Source: Kribbella antibiotica (lineage in GTDB: Bacteria; Actinomycetota; Actinomycetes; Propionibacteriales; Kribbellaceae). Taken from it: a DNA stretch of 64,000 bases. A program made the position numbers and the translations under genes. Below, in pieces: positions 59,555 through 64,000 of this stretch. Location: positions 19,438 through 83,437 of the forward strand of contig NZ_SMKX01000026.1 in assembly GCF_004349055.1 (NCBI RefSeq), written 5' to 3'. The first letter of the stretch is position 1. Each line of letters opens with the position of its first letter. Under the pieces are notes generated by a model. That model searched no databases, was not told the origin of the DNA, and saw only the letters and a list, made by a program, of their open reading frames with translations.

Positions 59555-62005
59555 TCAGCGATGGTTGATCTGGGCGGTGATCGTGAGGTCCTTGATGGCG
59601 GTGTCGTCGGCGAGTAGGAACGCCTTGCTGAGGATGAGGCTGAGGACGGGGTCGTCGTCGAAGGGCAGGAAGAGCTTCTGGGATTGTCCGTCGCGGGCGG
59701 AGACGATGCAGAGGTACTGGTCGTTGGGTGACATGAGGATGTTGCCGCTGCCGAGGTGGATGCGATAGGTGCGGAGGTCTCCGCGCACGGTGAGGTAGCG
59801 GTCGTCGAGTTCGCATCGGTCGGCGATGGCCAGGCGTGGGACGAGTAGAGAGAGTATGTCGCGGCGGATCTGTCCGGCTGCGGACAGATCACCGAAGCCG
59901 TAGGTGTGCCAGTAGGTGTCGAATTGGCGCTGGGCGCCGCGGTCGAGCCACTCAGGGTCTGCACCGATCGAGGTGACCCCGATGAAGAGGTCGACATCGC
60001 GCAGGGCCTCGGTGAGGACGAGCGGCGGTACTTCGGCCAATGCGATCGTCTCGTCGCTGGTGGCGTCGACGAACCGGACTTGGTCACTGGTGCAGTACGG
60101 GTAGAGGTCGCTTGCCGTTGGTTCCTGTTCGAGGATCGGGTCGTAGTAGAACTCGGCGCGGATCCCGGCCGAGTCGTACGTTCGCCGGGCGACGCCCTGG
60201 TAGATGCCGTCGTCCCACCACGCGACGGCGACCGGTGCCCAGCCTCGCCCTTTCATCAGGGCGCGGGCCTGGATCTGCCCGAAGACGTGGCCGGCGAACC
60301 GGTTGGAGTACGCGCTGGTCTGTTCCTCGGCGGGCGTGAGCAGATAGATCTCCCGGAACGCCTGCTTGAAGGGCTGAACGATCTGCTGGTCGAGCAGATA
60401 CTGCCGCCATGCCCGGGCCTCGTCACTGGTCGCGTGGACGGGGTGCCAAAGACGCGCTCGCGCATCCGGCGGAATCACGACGTGTTGCCCCGAAGCCGTG
60501 ATCGCGGTTGTGCTGTCCAGCGGCAGGCCGACCACCGCCGGCGTGTGCTGGGTTTCGAAGACCCACACGAGTGTCCGTGCCAGTCGGCCGGTGATCGGGT
60601 GGTCGAGGTACCAGGTGCGCCACTCGTCGAGCTGCCAGCTGCGCTCGAGGGCCATCAGGCTGTCCAGCCGTACGCGCTCGCCGGCGATCGTCTTCCGGAC
60701 AGCTTTGAGGTCGTTGCGGACAGCAACGAGTACGTCGGCGTCTGCCTGCTTCACGTCAGCGGGGATGGACTTGCGTGCCGTGCCTTTCTCGTCGACGTAC
60801 AGCAGGGCCGCGGTTCGTCCGTCCACGGCGATCTGGGCGGATCCCCTCGACAGAGGTTGCGTGCGAGTGCCGTCCGGGTCGAGGTCGTGCGTCTCGACCG
60901 CGCGCTCCAGCAACTGGTCCCGCGTCATGCCCTGCGCGGCGGCCAGCGCTTCGATGGCCTTGCGGACCTGCTTGAGCAACGTCCCGTGCCGGACGGATCG
61001 CTCGAGCGCGAGCAGCTCGGTGATCGATGCCGGGGCGCCGATATCGGCCATCGCCTGCGTCGACAGGTTGGCCAGACGCAGGCTGCGTGGGCTCCCGAAC
61101 TGTCCTCCGATCACCGTCACGGTCTTGATCGCGAGGCGTCGCAGCCGCGGCAGCAGCGCCGAGTCGCGCAGGAGTCCAACGGCCGCGATTGTGCCGCCGA
61201 GGAATCCTTCGTTGCTGCTGGTGATGTAGTGCGGGTAGGTGTGGGTGCGGTCGTTGTGGGTGTACGAGGTCTCGCTGTCCTCGGCGTCGAGGGCCGCGTC
61301 GAGGAGAGCGCCGATCAGCTCCGCGGGCCGCGACAGCCGGCCGATGATCTGTTCGGTCTCGGTGAGCCATCTCTTCGAGGGCCGGCCTTTGGTGGGATAC
61401 GCCGCCAGGAGGTCGAGCGTCGTCGCAAGCTTGTCGACCTGGTCGTCTGCCTGCTCGAACGCGGCACGCAGTCGCGGGCCGATGGCATCGCCTGCGTCGA
61501 TCTGGTCGAGCCGGATGCTGTCGGTGGTGCTGACGAGCTGCCGGAGTCTGGTGGCGGTGGCTGCGTCTCGTGCCCTGTCGACGGCTTGCAGGAGGAGAGG
61601 CTCGAGTCGTGCTTGTTCCGCATCGGTCAAGGTGGGGAAGGTGTGCTCGATCTGGCGGCTGACGGCACGGAGCGCCTCACTGTTCCACCAGGAGTTGACG
61701 TCATCGGAGACGCCAAGGCGCAGCGTCAGCAGTCGGTCGATGTCGTCCGCCGAGAACTTGACGCGTTTGCGCGCGATGATCGAGATCAAGGCGACCCAGT
61801 AGTGGCTGTCGACCCGCTCGGAGGCCCTCAGAATGCACTCGCGGCGCACGTCTTCCGGGGCCTGGGTGATGGCCCGAACCTGCGGCAGCGTCCGCGCGTC
61901 GCTGTCCCCGATCCAAGACCGGCCCTGAAGCGCGCGCACTGCTGCGTCCAGCTGTGACGCCACGTCGTCGACCTGGCCGGATCCGGTGTCACCTGCCTGC
62001 TCCAC
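59555..62005 (-). CDS. DUF4132 (MolR-like) protein
   Basis: An 816-residue cytoplasmic protein. Residues ~1-440 are helical with repeat-like blocks (HYWVALISIIARKRVKFSAD, LRRLAIKTVTVIGGQFGSPR, SITELLALERSVRHGTLLKQ). The region ~440-816 carries the DUF4132 core: ADVLVAVRNDLKAVRKTIAG, RSWQLDEWRTWYLDHPITGR, HATSDEARAWRQYLLDQQIV, QPFKQAFREIYLLTPAEEQT and GRGWAPVAVAWWDDGIYQGV. This domain is shared with E. coli MolR/YehI, whose biochemistry is unclear. It follows a 131-residue beta-grasp-like gene by 2 bp, so they form one operon. No protease or E1-like enzyme gene is in the window. Function unknown. Confidence 0.85.
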   Translation of the reverse strand: MEQAGDTGSGQVDDVASQLDAAVRALQGRSWIGDSDARTLPQVRAITQAPEDVRRECILRASERVDSHYWVALISIIARKRVKFSADDIDRLLTLRLGVSDDVNSWWNSEALRAVSRQIEHTFPTLTDAEQARLEPLLLQAVDRARDAATATRLRQLVSTTDSIRLDQIDAGDAIGPRLRAAFEQADDQVDKLATTLDLLAAYPTKGRPSKRWLTETEQIIGRLSRPAELIGALLDAALDAEDSETSYTHNDRTHTYPHYITSSNEGFLGGTIAAVGLLRDSALLPRLRRLAIKTVTVIGGQFGSPRSLRLANLSTQAMADIGAPASITELLALERSVRHGTLLKQVRKAIEALAAAQGMTRDQLLERAVETHDLDPDGTRTQPLSRGSAQIAVDGRTAALLYVDEKGTARKSIPADVKQADADVLVAVRNDLKAVRKTIAGERVRLDSLMALERSWQLDEWRTWYLDHPITGRLARTLVWVFETQHTPAVVGLPLDSTTAITASGQHVVIPPDARARLWHPVHATSDEARAWRQYLLDQQIVQPFKQAFREIYLLTPAEEQTSAYSNRFAGHVFGQIQARALMKGRGWAPVAVAWWDDGIYQGVARRTYDSAGIRAEFYYDPILEQEPTASDLYPYCTSDQVRFVDATSDETIALAEVPPLVLTEALRDVDLFIGVTSIGADPEWLDRGAQRQFDTYWHTYGFGDLSAAGQIRRDILSLLVPRLAIADRCELDDRYLTVRGDLRTYRIHLGSGNILMSPNDQYLCIVSARDGQSQKLFLPFDDDPVLSLILSKAFLLADDTAIKDLTITAQINHR

Positions 62006-62007
62006 GC

Positions 62008-62403
62008 TCAGCCCCCGACCAACTGCACGAGCCGGACGAAACGAATGTCGGAGTCCGCGGTCAACGCGAGCTCCTCGTCAAGGTCGGTCACCTGGCGATC
62101 GTCGACAAGCACAAAGAAGCCGTTCCGCCCGAACGCCTCGACCGCACGATCGGCCTGCTGCTCCCAGTCGAGGCGCCGGTGCTTCGGCAGCCGGAACCCC
62201 ACCGCGGTCGGAAGCGCACCTTCGGGCATCACCAGCCCCTGGAACACATCCTGTGGAACGAGGTTAAAGCGCGCCACCTCGTCCCGCACGCGCGTTCGCA
62301 CCAGATCGCGAAGCGTGATGCTACTGGCCACGCCTTCCAGTAGCGTCGTCGCACCGACCCGCCCCGCCCCCGACACATCGATGATCTTCACGGTGATCGA
62401 CAT
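62008..62403 (-). CDS. Beta-grasp-like small protein ending in Gly-Gly
   Basis: A 131-residue protein starting MSITVKIIDVSGAGRVGATT. The first strand-turn-strand and helix (SSITLRDLVRTRVRDEVARF) and the last strands (GFFVLVDDRQVTDLDEELAL and SDIRFVRLVQLVGG) follow the beta-grasp order of ubiquitin/ThiS/MoaD proteins. A loop of about 60 residues is inserted in the middle. The protein ends exactly in Gly-Gly before the stop, like proteins that are adenylated or conjugated at the C-terminus. It is coupled to the DUF4132 gene. The ubiquitin-like reading is a pattern-based inference, not a demonstrated family match. Confidence 0.6.
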   Translation of the reverse strand: MSITVKIIDVSGAGRVGATTLLEGVASSITLRDLVRTRVRDEVARFNLVPQDVFQGLVMPEGALPTAVGFRLPKHRRLDWEQQADRAVEAFGRNGFFVLVDDRQVTDLDEELALTADSDIRFVRLVQLVGG

Positions 62404-62465
62404 CGCGGCAGCATAGTCGCCCTACCGCTCACCGACCCCGCGTCACGGTCACTGAACTCGGCAGA

Positions 62466-62479
62466 TGCAGCTTGCTGCA
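62466..62479. promoter_or_regulatory. TGCAGC-TT-GCTGCA inverted repeat
   Basis: A 6-bp inverted repeat with a 2-bp spacer in the 174-bp divergent region between the beta-grasp-like gene and the phosphotransferase gene. It could be an operator for either. The evidence is only symmetry and position. Confidence 0.35.
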
Positions 62480-62577
62480 AGTGTGCCCGTCACGCTGCGC
62501 CACTACCTCTGCCGAAGGCGGCGCGCCAGCTGGAAACTCGTATCGCCGCAGGCCCCCTCACGAATAGGCTCGCGCTC

Positions 62578-63615
62578 ATGACCGACGGCGACTGGAGGGG
62601 TGACGGGTTCAGGCAGCGTCGGCCTTCCGCGGAGACTCTCGCCGGGGCTACCGATCCGGCGCTGCTGAGGATCCTGACGGCCGCTGATCTGCCGGCAACC
62701 GGGCGCTTTCTTCCAAAGGCCGGCTGGGTTAGCCGCGCGTGGGTCGGCGACGAATACGTCGCACGACTGAACACCGACGAACGGCACCGCGACGCGTATC
62801 GCCACGAGGCTGCAGTCGTCAGCCTGCTCGTCGGTAGCGAGGTCCCACACGCCCGGCACCTCGCCCACGGCGACGGCCCGGACGGGCCGTGGTACGTCTC
62901 CGAACGCCTGCCCGGCCGAACCCTGTACGACGCGTGGCCGGCGGCGGACTCGTCAACGCGCCAAGCAATGATCGAGAGCCTCGGCGCTGCGCTGCGTGCA
63001 CTGCACCGGATACCTGTCCCGGCGGGCCTGCTGCCACCCTGGTTGACCCACGCAATCGCTGGGAAGAAGCCGTGGGCTGCGTTCCATCCACCTGTGGTGA
63101 GTGTGGCGCTCCAGTTGGTCGAGGATGCCCGGCGACTGCCCGGCCATGACTCGCGCCTGCTCACCGATGTCACTGACTGGATCCAGGAGCGGCTGGCGTT
63201 GTTCGCCGCCGACGAACCCGTCCTCGTCCATGGTGATTTGCATGGATCCAACGTGATCGTCGACCAAGGACGCGTCACCGGTCTTATCGACTTCGCGGAG
63301 GCGTTGGCTCAGCCAGCGGATGTCGAGCTCGATACCATCCTGCGCTGGTGCGCGAAGGCGGGAGAGTACCCGCCCGTACCCAACGAACAGGGGCTCGACG
63401 AGACCACACTCAAAGAGGTCCCCGGATGGCTGCGTGGCGCGTATCCGGAGCTGTTCGAGCGCGAGCATCTGCGCGAGCGATTGAACTTCTATGACATGTA
63501 CGGGGAGCTCGCGCTATACGCACACCATTCCCAGCCTGACATACGCGAAGCGGCGCAGGACCGCATCGCTCGCCTGCTTTCCGGCCATAACCACCTAGAT
63601 GGACTCGTCTGGTAG
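62578..63615 (+). CDS. Aminoglycoside phosphotransferase (APH)-fold kinase
   Basis: A 345-residue cytoplasmic kinase. The N-lobe contains AAVVSLLVGSEVPHARHLAH. The catalytic loop is VLVHGDLHGSNVIVDQGRVT (HGDLHxxN) and the metal motif is GLIDFAEALAQPADVELD (Asp in IDFAEA). This combination defines the APH/choline-kinase-like fold. The family phosphorylates drugs or small metabolites; resistance cannot be claimed from sequence alone. The start ATG 62578 is divergent from the beta-grasp-like gene, 174 bp away. Confidence 0.9.
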   Translation: MTDGDWRGDGFRQRRPSAETLAGATDPALLRILTAADLPATGRFLPKAGWVSRAWVGDEYVARLNTDERHRDAYRHEAAVVSLLVGSEVPHARHLAHGDGPDGPWYVSERLPGRTLYDAWPAADSSTRQAMIESLGAALRALHRIPVPAGLLPPWLTHAIAGKKPWAAFHPPVVSVALQLVEDARRLPGHDSRLLTDVTDWIQERLALFAADEPVLVHGDLHGSNVIVDQGRVTGLIDFAEALAQPADVELDTILRWCAKAGEYPPVPNEQGLDETTLKEVPGWLRGAYPELFEREHLRERLNFYDMYGELALYAHHSQPDIREAAQDRIARLLSGHNHLDGLVW

Positions 63616-63856
63616 TAGCCGTCGGTGGCCGGGTCACGGGGCGGACCAGCCTCGACTCTGTGCAGGGCGGCGGACGACGCTTGCGGGCAGAACGACGCTC
63701 GCCACGGGTGGTCGATCGCGGCGGTAGGCCGCAGGCCCGGGCGGTAGCCCGGGAAGAAATTAAGGGTGGGCGGGTGCGCGCGTAGCTGGCGCGACGAAGG
63801 AGCGGCTGCGTAGCACGCAGGGGAAGGTCTTTCCCTTACTTCCAACTACCTCTTTG

Positions 63857-63929
63857 AGCCGGTGAGGGGACTCGAACCCCTAACCCCCGCTTTACAAGAG
63901 CGGTGCGCTGCCAGTTGCGCCACACCGGC
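63857..63929 (-). tRNA. tRNA-Thr (anticodon TGT)
   Basis: Read on the minus strand, a 73-nt cloverleaf starts GCCGGTG and ends CACCGGC plus discriminator T, with a 7-bp acceptor stem. The anticodon loop TTGTAAA gives anticodon TGT (threonine). The T loop is GGTTCGAGTCC. The 3' CCA is not encoded. The gene is intact. Confidence 0.95.
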
Positions 63930-64000
63930 CGGTGGTGGTGCGGGAACCATATTAGCGGGTGGCGGTGGCAAGGCGGTGGCGGAGGGTGTGGGCGCCGGGG

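Noticed and set aside
59906..61957. A 683-codon plus-strand open frame antisense to the DUF4132 gene
   Set aside because: It is the mirror frame of a strongly coding minus-strand gene in GC-rich DNA. Its sequence is rich in Arg, Gly and Val without domains.
62578..63615. Antibiotic-resistance gene
   Set aside because: The APH fold is shared by many metabolic kinases and nothing in the sequence ties this one to a drug.
63930..64000. Part of another gene at the right edge
   Set aside because: The sequence after the tRNA is GC-rich and shows no clear start or conserved motif.

Overview
The window is 64 kb of very GC-rich DNA with dense genes, strong G/C bias at third codon positions, many GTG starts, frequent 4-base start/stop overlaps and some likely leaderless promoters. 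This fits a soil actinobacterium. The mixture of secreted cellulases, a complete ceb-type cello-oligosaccharide operon, MmyB-type regulators and a DDN-type deazaflavin oxidoreductase suggests Kribbella or a close relative (Nocardioidaceae/Kribbellaceae). The genus is inference. No IS element, prophage or CRISPR array was seen.

1-21.7 kb is mostly ordinary chromosome: nitroreductase, acyl-CoA dehydrogenase, an NmrA-type reductase divergent from an MmyB-type regulator, a TetR/hemerythrin divergent pair, a ketopantoate-reductase-like gene divergent from a second TetR gene across three copies of one 13-bp operator, a secreted tripeptidyl-aminopeptidase-like hydrolase, a two-component system, an M36 metalloprotease, lipoproteins, a TPR protein and a metallophosphoesterase. 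21.7-26.5 kb holds a secreted PL11 rhamnogalacturonan lyase with a LacI-type palindrome upstream, then small proteins and a methyltransferase.

26.6-30.5 kb is a compact cassette. A 63-residue peptide with six cysteines is followed by a MauE-like membrane protein, a MauD-like membrane thioredoxin and an ABC exporter, with an S26 signal peptidase divergent from it. A perfect 10-bp hairpin separates the peptide gene from the rest. I read it as a system for making, oxidising, exporting and trimming a disulfide-rich peptide. It is the most interesting region.

30.5-46.6 kb is a cellulose-utilisation island: GH6 cellobiohydrolase (FN3, CBM2), LacI regulator, a LacI-like receptor without a DNA-binding domain fused to PAS and degenerate GGDEF domains, GH6 endoglucanase (CBM2), GH48 exocellulase (N-terminal CBM2), then cebR, bglC, cebG, cebF, cebE read from the minus strand. 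Matches to the CebR box TGGGAGCGCTCCCA lie in front of cebE and between the GH6 and GH48 genes. A second palindrome, AAACGTTT, lies upstream of the GH6/GH48 genes. Secreted enzymes would release cello-oligosaccharides, CebEFG would import them, BglC would hydrolyse them, and CebR would sense the sugar.

46.7-57.6 kb carries an M16-type membrane peptidase and partner, a zinc-metallopeptidase lipoprotein, small secreted proteins, a Phd/RelE-like toxin-antitoxin pair with a leaderless-type promoter, a second MmyB regulator divergent from an SDR gene, and an FN3-like secreted protein. 57.6-58.4 kb contains gene remnants. 59.5-62.4 kb is a two-gene operon of a DUF4132 (MolR-like) protein and a small beta-grasp-like protein ending in Gly-Gly, the second candidate for an undescribed system. 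The window ends with an aminoglycoside-phosphotransferase-fold kinase and a tRNA-Thr(TGT).
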